64,000 nucleotides of DNA from Dinoroseobacter sp034111085 (GTDB lineage Bacteria; Pseudomonadota; Alphaproteobacteria; Rhodobacterales; Rhodobacteraceae), in NCBI GenBank assembly GCA_034111085.1, contig JAWUXZ010000034.1, positions 62,001 to 126,000 of the forward strand, read 5' to 3'. The translations under genes and the position numbers were made by a program. How positions within the stretch are numbered: the first letter of the stretch is position 1; each line of letters begins with the position of its first letter. The notes beneath the pieces were generated by a model. The model saw nothing but the letters and a program-made list of their open reading frames with translations, did no database searches and was not told the origin of the DNA. Positions 41,785-49,872 of the stretch are shown piece after piece.

Positions 41785-42323
41785 GCCGCCTCGACGAGGC
41801 CCGCCCGTTTCTTGCGATGCGAATCGCGGTCCTCGCCGTGTCTGACACGCGTACATTGGCTGAGGATAAATCAGGCGATGTGCTGGTCGCACGGCTAACG
41901 CAGGCGGGGCACAGCTTGGCGGCGCGTCACATTCTTCGCGACGATCGCGAGGCGATTGCTGAGCATCTGAGGGTTTGGATCGCGGACCCTGAGATTGACG
42001 TTATCGTTTCGACGGGTGGGACCGGGCTGACGGGCCGCGATGTGACGGTCGAGGCGCACCGCGATGTCTATGAGAAAGAGATTGAAGCGTTCGGGACTGT
42101 CTTCACCATGGTCTCATACCAGAAGATCGGAACCAGCGCCGTACAAAGCCGCGCGACGGGTGGCGTTGCCGGGGGCACGTATTTGTTTGCGCTGCCGGGA
42201 AGCTCGGGGGCCTGCAAGGATGCGTGGGACGAGATTTTGCTCTGGCAGTTCGATTACCGCCATCAGCCCTGCAATTTCGTCGAGATCCTACCGCGCTTAG
42301 ACGAGCACCTGCGCCGGAAATGA
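41781..42323 (+). CDS. moaB: Molybdenum cofactor biosynthesis protein B
   Basis: MogA/MoaB-fold protein of 180 residues, probably an adenylyl-transfer or accessory step of molybdopterin synthesis. Landmarks are IAVLAVSDTRTLAEDKSGDVL, the active-site loop VIVSTGGTGLTGRDVTVEA and ALPGSSGACKDAWDEIL. The GTG at 41781 overlaps the preceding stop. It ends at a strong hairpin (42326-42348). The moaDE genes are 26 kb away, so this is a dispersed pathway. Confidence 0.93.
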   Translation: MSRLDEARPFLAMRIAVLAVSDTRTLAEDKSGDVLVARLTQAGHSLAARHILRDDREAIAEHLRVWIADPEIDVIVSTGGTGLTGRDVTVEAHRDVYEKEIEAFGTVFTMVSYQKIGTSAVQSRATGGVAGGTYLFALPGSSGACKDAWDEILLWQFDYRHQPCNFVEILPRLDEHLRRK

Positions 42324-42325
42324 AA

Positions 42326-42348
42326 AGACCGGGCGCTGGGCCCGGTCT
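42326..42348. terminator. Bidirectional hairpin terminator between moaB and the lipoprotein gene
   Basis: The 9-base arms AGACCGGGC and GCCCGGTCT with a 5-base loop lie between two convergent stop codons. Read on the minus strand the stem is followed by TTTTCATTT, giving a plausible intrinsic terminator for the minus-strand gene. In the plus direction the T tract is weak. Confidence 0.7.
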
Positions 42349-42351
42349 GAT

Positions 42352-42987
42352 CTAATTCGCTGCGGTGAAAATATCTGCCGCAATAGGCACGATGCCTGCG
42401 CGCAGCATTGTCTGGTTATACCCCGGATCATCGTCATAGATTTTCGAGGTCTGCACACCGGGCAGGTTCGCAAACTGCTCCATCAAGTTCACGGGGTACC
42501 ATGTCGTATTGATCGACTCGAAGCCCGGAACGCGTTGCAGCGCGGTCGAATTGTGGCGGGTGCAGAACGCTTTTGGCGCGGCCCCCTGCTGCTGCACAGA
42601 CACGATCATCGCATTGGCTTGGGCCAGCGATACGGGCAGTTCTTGGACCACCACATGAAACGTCGTGCGCGCGTGGAAATCGATATAGAAGCTGCGCTGA
42701 AACTCGGTGAAGCCGAAGTGTAGATCATTGCGCTCGGCCACCAAAGGGTGCTGCCACGAACCTGCGGGATCATACAAAACCCGCTGACTGCCATTAATCA
42801 TGATCGCCGAATGGCCGCCGGACCCGGTCGAATTACTGATCATGGTGTAAAGCGTCACGGTCGGTTGACCGCCCGGACTGAAGGCGGCGCGCGAGACAAA
42901 CTCGTCGGAAGCCCATTTTTCTTCGGCACCGCCACCACACCCCACAAGGAGGAGTGCTGCGGCGGTTAACATGGCAGCTAAACGCAT
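42352..42987 (-). CDS. Lipoprotein with Cys-His pattern, possible papain-like/NlpC-P60-type hydrolase
   Basis: A 211-residue secreted protein with lipobox LLVGC (lipidated Cys17). The mature part has GGHSAIMINGSQRVLYDPAGSW (His59, Asp73) and, about 70 residues later, KAFCTRHNSTAL (Cys142, His145). A His before and a Cys after, with YDPAG, resembles circularly permuted NlpC/P60 (YiiX/YebB-like) enzymes, in which the His-containing strand precedes the Cys helix. This is a visual resemblance, not a search result. Role unknown; peptidase, amidase or acyltransferase are all possible. Confidence 0.7.
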   Translation of the reverse strand: MRLAAMLTAAALLLVGCGGGAEEKWASDEFVSRAAFSPGGQPTVTLYTMISNSTGSGGHSAIMINGSQRVLYDPAGSWQHPLVAERNDLHFGFTEFQRSFYIDFHARTTFHVVVQELPVSLAQANAMIVSVQQQGAAPKAFCTRHNSTALQRVPGFESINTTWYPVNLMEQFANLPGVQTSKIYDDDPGYNQTMLRAGIVPIAADIFTAAN

Positions 42988-43009
42988 CGAATGAAGGCCC
43001 TTTTCGTCG

Positions 43010-43144
43010 TTATCCGTTCACTATAGCAAGGAAAACCAAGGCCACAATAATCGCGACAACGGTCCAGATCGTGAAGCGCACAAAGCCCTCGAAGGTCTTT
43101 TCCTGCGTTTTGGTGTCCATGCTGCCGTGCTTGTGTTCGGCCAT
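43010..43144 (-). CDS. aa3-type cytochrome c oxidase subunit IV
   Basis: A 44-residue single-span subunit of the aa3 oxidase: MAEHKHGSMDTKTQEKTFEG, then a membrane helix (FVRFTIWTVVAIIVALVFLAIVNG). The soluble start with a conserved Gln-Glu-Lys-Thr-Phe stretch before one helix is the small subunit IV known from Paracoccus and Rhodobacter oxidases. The sequence AGGAGAC lies just upstream of the ATG at 43144. It is monocistronic here; the main cox genes are elsewhere. Confidence 0.88.
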   Translation of the reverse strand: MAEHKHGSMDTKTQEKTFEGFVRFTIWTVVAIIVALVFLAIVNG

Positions 43145-43278
43145 CTTAAGTCTCCTACATCTTGTAGTTATGAATACGGGTAGCGGAAAAGCGCTTGTCT
43201 GTCATTGCGCAAAACCGTGAACTGCGGCTGGGTTGTGCTTCTGTGGCACGCTTGCGTCAAGAGGGCGAATGGACCCGA

Positions 43279-43749
43279 TTATGCGGTCTTCGCGTCCTCT
43301 TCCAGATCAGCGGCCAGACGAAATCCAATTCTGTTGGCTGGTTTGGCGGCGCTGACTTTAGGCAAAGCCCGCAGCAAAACCGTCAATTGGCTGACATGCT
43401 GGATCATCTGCGTGCGCGCGCCGCTTTGGTCGGTGCCGTAAAACGTCAGCAAATCGGGATCGAAAAACCCCATGCCTTCGATGCGAAGCACACCCGCATC
43501 ACCACCCGTAAAACCCATAGCGACCTCGTGATCACCGTCCAGATGCGTCTCGAAGTTCTGGATATATAGGATCAGGCGCTGGTAGGCCCATTCGGCAGGC
43601 GACTTTTCCGACACGGGTTTGTTGGCAACGGCCTCGGGCAATGGGTCTTGCTCGGCACTTCGTTGGTCTGGGTCGCAATGCACCACGCGGGCGCGCGGCA
43701 GGGCAGCGGCCTCAAGGGCTTCGGCGGCGGTGGCGATCATGTCTGACAT
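43279..43749 (-). CDS. DUF6173-like protein
   Basis: A 156-residue acidic cytoplasmic protein. The central conserved part reads SPAEWAYQRLILYIQNFETHL, then VLRIEGMGFFDPDLLTFYGTD, then TQMIQHVSQLTVLLRALPK and IGFRLAADLE. I associate this with DUF6173 from memory, with moderate confidence. The ATG at 43749 is preferred because GGAGAGA precedes it. It lies directly after the Lrp-type regulator on the same strand (about 11 bases), so the two are likely co-transcribed. Function unknown. Confidence 0.7.
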   Translation of the reverse strand: MSDMIATAAEALEAAALPRARVVHCDPDQRSAEQDPLPEAVANKPVSEKSPAEWAYQRLILYIQNFETHLDGDHEVAMGFTGGDAGVLRIEGMGFFDPDLLTFYGTDQSGARTQMIQHVSQLTVLLRALPKVSAAKPANRIGFRLAADLEEDAKTA

Positions 43750-43760
43750 TGTCTCTCCGT

Positions 43761-44222
43761 TCAAAGCGGCACTGCTGTCGTGTGCTTAAGTTCTTCCATA
43801 ACGAAACTGGCGGAAATGTCCGAGACCGAAACGCGGCTGATCAGGCGTTTGTAGAAGGCGTCATAGGCCGGGACATCCTCAACTTGGACGCGCAGCACAT
43901 AATCGAGATCGCCCGTCATCCGGTAGGCCCCGGTGATTTCTGGCATGGCTTGGACGGCGCGTGTGAGGCCAGTCATGGATTTGGCATCGTGGGTGCTTGT
44001 GCGGATTAGAACCATGACTGTCAGGCCGCACCCAACCTTGGCTGCATCGACGAGGGCGACGCGGGCCTTGAGAACGCGCGCGTGTTCCAGCTGCTTGATC
44101 CGCCGCCAACACGCATTGCGGGACAGACCGACGCGTTCGGACAGAGTATCGACCGACAGGCTGGCATCGATTTGCATCTCTGCGAGGATTTTGCGGTCAA
44201 GTGTATCGATTTGATGATCCAT
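43761..44222 (-). CDS. Lrp/AsnC-family transcriptional regulator
   Basis: A 153-residue regulator with an N-terminal helix-turn-helix (TLDRKILAEMQIDASLSVDTLSERVGLSRNACWRRIKQLE) and a C-terminal RAM ligand domain (ITGAYRMTGDLDYVLRVQVEDVPAYDAFYKRLI). The chosen ATG at 44222 lies within a perfect dyad (44221-44243). An in-frame ATG at 44243 could add 7 residues. It precedes the DUF6173-like gene and is divergent from the DUF6356/amidotransferase pair. The effector is probably an amino acid, which is inferred from the family. Confidence 0.88.
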   Translation of the reverse strand: MDHQIDTLDRKILAEMQIDASLSVDTLSERVGLSRNACWRRIKQLEHARVLKARVALVDAAKVGCGLTVMVLIRTSTHDAKSMTGLTRAVQAMPEITGAYRMTGDLDYVLRVQVEDVPAYDAFYKRLISRVSVSDISASFVMEELKHTTAVPL

Positions 44223-44243
44223 GTTGGGATAGTGTCCCAACAT
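44221..44243. promoter_or_regulatory. Perfect dyad overlapping the start of the Lrp-type gene
   Basis: The 9-base arms ATGTTGGGA and TCCCAACAT are separated by TAGTG. Its left arm contains the complement of the gene's own start codon. A further related half-site (ATTTGGGAT) lies at about 44263-44271. Position and symmetry suggest an autoregulatory site of the Lrp-type protein, also able to affect the divergent genes. Confidence 0.6.
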
Positions 44244-44328
44244 AAGGCGCGCGTATAGGGATATTTGGGATCAAATCGCATCATGGCTTGGTTAACCTGT
44301 CCCGAACGCGCAACAGGAGTTCCAGATC

Positions 44329-44577
44329 ATGTCGGATGCCGCCAACCAGTCACCTTCCAAGTCGACGCTAATCAATACGATCTTCCTCGACCATCCGGCT
44401 TCGGTAGACGAGACGTTCTGGCAGCATTTCCGCTTTGCGCTGACCTTCTCGTTCTGGCTGTTTGTCGCTGCGGGTGCTGCCTTCGTTCATGCGATAATCC
44501 CGGCCCTGTGCAAGACCACGGGAAGCGACATCATCAAGCGGCTCCATGCCCGCATTGTGAACCGCGTCCCGCACTAG
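44329..44577 (+). CDS. DUF6356-like small membrane protein
   Basis: An 82-residue protein: STLINTIFLDHPASVDETFWQHFRFALTFSFW, then a membrane helix (LTFSFWLFVAAGAAFVHAIIPALCK), then SDIIKRLHARIVNR. The HPASVDETFW...HA-IIP pattern fits what I recall of DUF6356. The stop is immediately followed by the amidotransferase ATG, so the pair is one operon, divergent from the Lrp-type regulator. Function unknown. Confidence 0.7.
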   Translation: MSDAANQSPSKSTLINTIFLDHPASVDETFWQHFRFALTFSFWLFVAAGAAFVHAIIPALCKTTGSDIIKRLHARIVNRVPH

Positions 44578-45351
44578 ATGTGTCGCATTGCTGCCTATCT
44601 GGGGCCAGAAACGGCGCTTGAGGATGTCATCGTCAAGCCTGTCCATTCGCTGCTGGAACAAAGCCAACATGCGTCGGAGGCCAAGCTGGCCGTCAACGGC
44701 GATGGCTTTGGCATTGCGTGGTACGGCGCGTCGACCTCGCCCGGCCTCTACCGCGATGTGCTGCCTGCATGGTCTGATGGCAACCTGACGAGCCTGTGCC
44801 GAATGGTACGCTCGCCCCTGTTTATCGGCCATATCCGTGCGTCGACTATGGGCGAGACCAGCCGTCAGAATTGTCATCCGTTCACGTCTGGCACCTGGAG
44901 CTTTTGCCATAACGGTCAGGTCCCGCACTTCCCGCGCATCCGGCGGCAGTTGGAAGCGGATTTGCCCGACGTACTCTACGAGCAGCGGCGCGGCACAACC
45001 GACAGTGAAATGGTGTTTCTGACGCTTATGGCGCACGGGCTAGAGCGCGATCCGGTCGCGGCATTCGCAGGCATGCTTGAGGCATTGGGTGCTCCGGGCC
45101 CGGATGGTCCGATCCGGCTGACAACGGTGCTTTCCGATGGTGTGTCGCTCTATGCGTTTCGATATGCGTCCGACGAACGGTGTCCGACGCTCTATGCCTC
45201 GCGCGATTGGGCTGAGGGGGGTGTCGTTTTAGCGTCCGAGCCGCTTTGTGGCGATTCGGCGAAGTGGTCAGAGATTCCGCCGGGATCGCTGTGCAAGCTC
45301 ACCGCGCAAGGCATGAGTGCGACGCCAATTACCACTCAATTGGCGGCCTGA
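44578..45351 (+). CDS. Class II glutamine amidotransferase (YafJ-like)
   Basis: N-terminal-nucleophile glutaminase domain protein of 257 residues, with catalytic Cys2 exposed after Met removal (MCRIAAYLG). Glutamine-binding motifs are NGDGFGIAWYG, LFIGHIRASTMGETSRQNCHPF and the TTDSEMVFLTLMAHG region. It has no fused synthetase domain, so, as in YafJ/DUG3-type proteins, it may hydrolyse glutamine-like or gamma-glutamyl compounds. The start directly follows the preceding stop. Confidence 0.88.
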   Translation: MCRIAAYLGPETALEDVIVKPVHSLLEQSQHASEAKLAVNGDGFGIAWYGASTSPGLYRDVLPAWSDGNLTSLCRMVRSPLFIGHIRASTMGETSRQNCHPFTSGTWSFCHNGQVPHFPRIRRQLEADLPDVLYEQRRGTTDSEMVFLTLMAHGLERDPVAAFAGMLEALGAPGPDGPIRLTTVLSDGVSLYAFRYASDERCPTLYASRDWAEGGVVLASEPLCGDSAKWSEIPPGSLCKLTAQGMSATPITTQLAA

Positions 45352-46376
45352 TAGAGCCACGCACCGTCTTCGTGCCTAACGCGTGTCGCGCGCCCAGCTT
45401 GGTGCAGGTGGTTCAAATGCGCGATCGATTCGACCAAGGCCAGCCCATATTCCCCGTCTCTGATTTTGCGTTTGAACAGCGGCGAGAAGCAGTCATGGGC
45501 GGTGCGCGGCTCAGAAAGATAAGCCTCCAGCCGTGTCAGCGCCCCGTGGTGGTTCTGGATCAGCTGGGTCAGGCGGAAGGGCAAACCTGTGAAAGGCAAC
45601 TTGTGACCGGGCAGGATTAGCTGAGCGCGGGTGGCATAGGTGCCGAGACGCTCGCAGCTTTCCAACCAATCAGCGACCGGATCAGCCTCAGGCTCGGTCG
45701 CATAGACACCGAGATTGGGCGAGATGGTGGCAAGCAGTTGGTCTCCGCCGAGCACCACATCATCAGACCAGAGCGTTGCGTGTTCAGCGGCATGGCCGTT
45801 GCCCATTCGAATGGTCCAGTCACGCCCACCTAGGGTGATTTGCTGGCCTTCGATGATCCGCGTGAAGCCCAAGGGCATCGGCTCGACCATGTCGGCGAAG
45901 TTGAAGGGGCGTTCGGCAGCGCGTTTTGTGTAGACCTCAGGGTCCATACCGGCGCCGCGCCAAAAGGCGAGCGTCTCGGCCACGGGCAACGCTTGGTCGT
46001 CGAGCGTTAGCATCCGTGCCATCAGCCATGCGGTGCGCGACATTAGCAATTCGGCACCATGATGGGTCTGAAACCAGCCCGCCATGCCGACGTGATCTGG
46101 GTGATGATGAGTGACGAGGACGCGTTTGACGGGCTTGCCGCCAAGCGGGCCTGCAAGCAACTTGGCCCAAAGCGCGTGACCGCGACGACTGGCGAACCCG
46201 GTGTCGATGATGGTCCAGCTGTCGCCTTCATCGAGCGCATAGATATTGACGTGGTCGAGGGCCATAGGCAGCGGCAGGCGGATCCATAAGATACCGCGTG
46301 CGACCTCAATCGCTTCGCCCTCACCGGGGGGATCGGGGAACGGGGTGCTGATCCCCACCGGGCCAGTATCAGGCAT
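45336..46376 (-). CDS. MBL-fold metallo-hydrolase
   Basis: A 346-residue metallo-beta-lactamase-fold hydrolase. The metal motif is VTHHHPDHVG (His90, His92, Asp94, His95), with IIDTGF before it. The later ligands are His in GNGHAAEHATLWSDDVVLGGDQLL and His in LILPGHKLPFTG. A C-terminal helical region follows (HHGALTRLEAYL). The stop lies 16 bases inside the convergent amidotransferase gene. It directly follows the acyl-CoA dehydrogenase (overlap TAATG), so a role in acyl-CoA or thioester metabolism is possible but inferred. Confidence 0.88.
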   Translation of the reverse strand: MPDTGPVGISTPFPDPPGEGEAIEVARGILWIRLPLPMALDHVNIYALDEGDSWTIIDTGFASRRGHALWAKLLAGPLGGKPVKRVLVTHHHPDHVGMAGWFQTHHGAELLMSRTAWLMARMLTLDDQALPVAETLAFWRGAGMDPEVYTKRAAERPFNFADMVEPMPLGFTRIIEGQQITLGGRDWTIRMGNGHAAEHATLWSDDVVLGGDQLLATISPNLGVYATEPEADPVADWLESCERLGTYATRAQLILPGHKLPFTGLPFRLTQLIQNHHGALTRLEAYLSEPRTAHDCFSPLFKRKIRDGEYGLALVESIAHLNHLHQAGRATRVRHEDGAWLYQAAN

Positions 46377-48091
46377 TAGGCAGCGCTGCCGAAAAGATCA
46401 TCATCATAGAGCCCAGTATCGCCTGCACTGGTCGCCGCAAGCAAGGCCGCATGTTCGGGCAGCAGGCGCAGGATATAGACCGATGCGAGCGCGGACCGGG
46501 GGCCAATGCCACCCTCGGCCATTGCGGCGCGCAGGTGGTACATGCCGCCAAGCACACGGGCGAAGGCGCGTTGATAGGGCACGGCGCCTGCGAATCGGAT
46601 GTTGAGGTCATCCTCGGCCAGCATCGCCTCGGTCGCCTCGCGCAGGGTTTCAGCCGCTTGCCAGACAGGCTCGGCCAGCGCGGGTTGGGTGGCGCGAGCG
46701 GCTTCGGCCTCGGCCTCAATCGCGTCGATCAGGAGCAGCACAGCTTCGCCGCCATCGCCCAGCTTGCGCCCCACAAGGTCCATTGCTTGGATGCCGTTGG
46801 TGCCCTCATAGATCGTGGTAACGCGCACATCGCGCAGATACTGCGCCACGCCGGTTTCTTCGATAAAGCCCATGCCGCCGTGAACTTGGATCGCCTCGGA
46901 GGCGACCGCGACGCCTGTGTCGGTGCAGAAGGACTTGGCGAGGGGTGTTAGAACGCCCACGCGCGCACTCCATTTCGCGTCGCCTGTGGCGTTGGCCATG
47001 TCGATGGCAACAGCGCAATCGAGCGCCATGGCGCGGGCCGCAAACGTATCGGCGCGCATCGACATCAGCATCCGGCGCACATCAGCGTGGTCGGAAATCG
47101 CCCCTGAACTTCGGCGCAGCGGCGGGCCTTGGATACGGTCGCGGGCAAAGGCCAGGGCCGCTTGCGTCGCGGCTTCGGCCACACCAACGCCTTGGGCCGC
47201 AACGCCCAAACGCGCATTATTCATCATGGTGAACATCGCCTTTATGCCGCCGCCCGCATTGCCAATCATCCAGCCTGTCGCGCCCGAAAATTCCATCACG
47301 GCGGTGGGCGAGCCGTGCAGGCCCATTTTATGTTCCAGCGACACGACGCGGACGCTGTTGCGCGCGCCTGCATTGCCGTTCGCATCGGGCAGGCGTTTGG
47401 GCACGAGAAACAAGCTGACACCGCGCGTGCCCTCAGGTGCGTCCGGCAAGCGCGCGAGCACGAGGTGGATGGTGTTGTCGGTGAAGTCGCAATCGCCCCA
47501 TGAGATATAGATCTTCTGGCCCGTCACAGCGTAGGTGCCATCACTTTGGGGTTCGGCCTTTGAGCGTAGTGCCCCCACGTCCGAGCCCGCTTGCGGTTCG
47601 GTCAGGTTCATCGTTGCGTTCCACTCGCCAGAAATCAGCTTCGGCAGGTAGAGGTCTTTGAGGGCGTCTGTTGCGTGATGCTCAAGCGCTTCAATCTGGC
47701 CTTGGCTGAGCAGCGTTGCCAGTTGCAGCGCCATGCAGGATCCGGACATCATCTCGTTCATCGCCGTGTTCAACGCCATTGGCAGACCCATGCCGCCATA
47801 CTCAGGCGCGGATGACAGACCGATCCAGCCGCCCGTCGCCAGCGCTTTGTAGCCGCCATCGAAGCCGGGGCTGGTGCGTACGATACCGTTTTCCAGCACT
47901 GCAGGGTTCAGATCGCCGACGCGGTTCAGGGGCGCGAGGACTTCGTTGCATATGCGACCGCCCTCGACGAGGACCGCAGCGCAGGTCTCGGGCGTGGCTT
48001 CAACGAAGCGTTCAGTCGCTTGGACACGCTCAAAGCCTGTCACATGGTCGAGCACGAACTGAATATCAGCGGTGGGGGAGGCATAAGGCAT
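46376..48091 (-). CDS. Acyl-CoA dehydrogenase with C-terminal extension (DmdC-like)
   Basis: FAD flavoenzyme (571 residues) of the long ACAD type with an extra C-terminal domain (about 450-571), like DmdC, the 3-methylmercaptopropionyl-CoA dehydrogenase of roseobacters. FAD contacts lie in MNLTEPQAGSDVGAL and YISWGD, and the catalytic base is Glu429 in IYEGTNGIQAMDLVGRKL. It starts at 48091; the frame is open to 48592 through non-homologous sequence. No dmdB or dmdD is next to it, so the specific substrate is unproven. Other long-form paralogues act on ordinary acyl-CoAs. Confidence 0.88.
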   Translation of the reverse strand: MPYASPTADIQFVLDHVTGFERVQATERFVEATPETCAAVLVEGGRICNEVLAPLNRVGDLNPAVLENGIVRTSPGFDGGYKALATGGWIGLSSAPEYGGMGLPMALNTAMNEMMSGSCMALQLATLLSQGQIEALEHHATDALKDLYLPKLISGEWNATMNLTEPQAGSDVGALRSKAEPQSDGTYAVTGQKIYISWGDCDFTDNTIHLVLARLPDAPEGTRGVSLFLVPKRLPDANGNAGARNSVRVVSLEHKMGLHGSPTAVMEFSGATGWMIGNAGGGIKAMFTMMNNARLGVAAQGVGVAEAATQAALAFARDRIQGPPLRRSSGAISDHADVRRMLMSMRADTFAARAMALDCAVAIDMANATGDAKWSARVGVLTPLAKSFCTDTGVAVASEAIQVHGGMGFIEETGVAQYLRDVRVTTIYEGTNGIQAMDLVGRKLGDGGEAVLLLIDAIEAEAEAARATQPALAEPVWQAAETLREATEAMLAEDDLNIRFAGAVPYQRAFARVLGGMYHLRAAMAEGGIGPRSALASVYILRLLPEHAALLAATSAGDTGLYDDDLFGSAA

Positions 48092-48223
48092 GGCGCGTCT
48101 CTTCTTATTGCGGTGACTTGGCAGGGGGGCTGCCACGGGATATCCCCGCGCCACAGACCAAACCGTGCCATGCGTTCGCGAGGCGCGGCAATTTGAACGC
48201 TGCGTCACGAGAAAGGACTGCAT

Positions 48224-49177
48224 GTGCAAACCCTGCATCTGGATGCAAGCGACGAAGGCATTGCCCGGGCGACTGAGCTGCTTCGGGCGGGCGGTCTTGT
48301 CGCGTTTCCGACCGAGACAGTTTACGGGCTCGGTGCAGATGCGACTTCGGATGCTGCGGTTGCCTCGATCTATGCGGCAAAGGGGCGGCCTTCGTTTAAT
48401 CCGTTGATCGTGCATCTGGCTGAGGCTGATTGGGCAGGGCGCTATGCAGACGTCTCTGACGAGGCGGAAGCCTTGATGGCGGCGTTTTGGCCCGGGCCTT
48501 TGACACTGGTGCTGCCGCGTTCGGCAAAATGTGAGTTGGCCAAGCGGGTGAGTGCGGGCCTGGACAGCGTGGCTCTGCGGGTGCCGGATCATCCGGTGGC
48601 GTTAGCGATCCTGAGGCAGACTGATTTGCCGCTTGCTGCGCCATCGGCCAATCCCTCTGGCGGGGTAAGTCCGACGATTGCGGCGCATGTGCTGGAGGGG
48701 CTGAGCGGTCGTATTGCAGCCTTAGTCGATGGCGGGCCGTGCAACGTGGGCGTCGAATCGACGGTGCTGAGTTTGATGGGCAAAGGGCCACGACTGCTAC
48801 GCCCCGGTGCGATCTCGGCGGGCGCGATTGCTCAGGTGCTTGGCCGTGAGGTTGACGTGCCGGGCGACGAGATCGTGCCGACTGCGCCGGGTCAGCTTGC
48901 GTCGCATTATGCGCCCACGGCTTTGGTTATTCTGAACGCTTCGGCCCGACCAGATGGCGCGCTTTGGCTCGGGTTCGGGCCAGACTGTGCGGGCGCGGAT
49001 ATGATGTTGTCAGAAACGGGGGATCTGGCTGAGGCAGCAACGGCCTTGTTCGCGGCCCTTCGAACCCTCGATGCGCGTGCAAGCCCCGGTCAAGTCATCG
49101 CCATCGCACCGATCCCAAACAGAGGCCTTGGTATCGCGATCAACGACCGCCTGCGCCGCGCCGCTTCCCCGCGTTAA
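48224..49177 (+). CDS. tsaC: Threonylcarbamoyl-AMP synthase (Sua5/TsaC type)
   Basis: Makes threonylcarbamoyl-AMP for the t6A37 modification of ANN-decoding tRNAs. The 317-residue protein has an N-terminal YrdC domain (LLRAGGLVAFPTETVYGLGADATSD; PFxxPLIVH-type FNPLIVHLAE; SVALRVPDHPVALAIL; AAPSANPSGGVSPT) and a C-terminal Sua5 domain, joined by a linker with PGQLASHYAP. It starts with GTG at 48224 because the overlapping ATG at 48222 is in another frame. The stop overlaps the convergent algH by 4 bases. Confidence 0.93.
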   Translation: MQTLHLDASDEGIARATELLRAGGLVAFPTETVYGLGADATSDAAVASIYAAKGRPSFNPLIVHLAEADWAGRYADVSDEAEALMAAFWPGPLTLVLPRSAKCELAKRVSAGLDSVALRVPDHPVALAILRQTDLPLAAPSANPSGGVSPTIAAHVLEGLSGRIAALVDGGPCNVGVESTVLSLMGKGPRLLRPGAISAGAIAQVLGREVDVPGDEIVPTAPGQLASHYAPTALVILNASARPDGALWLGFGPDCAGADMMLSETGDLAEAATALFAALRTLDARASPGQVIAIAPIPNRGLGIAINDRLRRAASPR

Positions 49178-49749
49178 GCGCGCCCACCGACCGAAGACAG
49201 CATTGAGGGATCAATTCCGATGCCGTGCAGCGCTTGGCTCCACATGCCCTCAACATTCGGGTCGAAAATCAACTCAGGGCCGACGTCCCCGGTCAGCCAT
49301 CCATTGGCCTGCAATTCCTGCTCCAGCTGACCCGGTCCCCATCCTGCATATCCAAGCGCCAACAGACACGTGTCAGGCCCGCCGCCTTTGGCGATGTCTT
49401 CCAGAATATCCAGCGTCGCGGTCATGCCGAACGCGTCGTTGACCTGAAGCGTCGAGTCGTTGTTGGAATAATCCGCACTGTGCAGCACGAACCCGCGCCC
49501 ATGCTCGACCGGACCGCCGAAACGGATAGGCATTTTGCGCATTTTGTCGGTCGGCTTAATGCCGATCTGTTCCATCAAGCTTGTCAGGTCGAGATCGGAG
49601 GCAGGCTTGTTGAGGATAAGCCCCATCGCGCCCTCGTCTGAATGGGCACACAGGTAGATCACGCTGTGATCAAAGCGCGGATCGCTCATCCCCGGCATTG
49701 CGATCAGGATCTGGCCTTTTAGCGAGTCTGGAGATTGCTGCACATTCAT
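49174..49749 (-). CDS. algH: YqgE/AlgH family protein
   Basis: A 191-residue protein of unknown biochemical role. It begins SLKGQILIAMPGMSDPRFDHSVIYLCAHSDEGAMGLILNKP, the most conserved block of the family, with IRFGGPVEHGRGFVLHS and LALGYAGWGPGQLEQELQANGW later. The start is set at 49749; the frame is open to 49884 but the extension overlaps the divergent DsbD-like gene and is not conserved. AlgH affects transcription of alginate genes in Pseudomonas, but its direct function is not settled. Confidence 0.92.
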   Translation of the reverse strand: MNVQQSPDSLKGQILIAMPGMSDPRFDHSVIYLCAHSDEGAMGLILNKPASDLDLTSLMEQIGIKPTDKMRKMPIRFGGPVEHGRGFVLHSADYSNNDSTLQVNDAFGMTATLDILEDIAKGGGPDTCLLALGYAGWGPGQLEQELQANGWLTGDVGPELIFDPNVEGMWSQALHGIGIDPSMLSSVGGRA

Positions 49750-49872
49750 ACCCTTACACTGGAGGTTGCCCCGCTGCGGTTCAAGCCTGTTAGAGGCGGC
49801 AGGATTGTCACATCGCTGTGGCCTCCCTCGAATGTGATTTTCCTGTTTGGGGCGTCTGCGTAGTGTGGCGGG

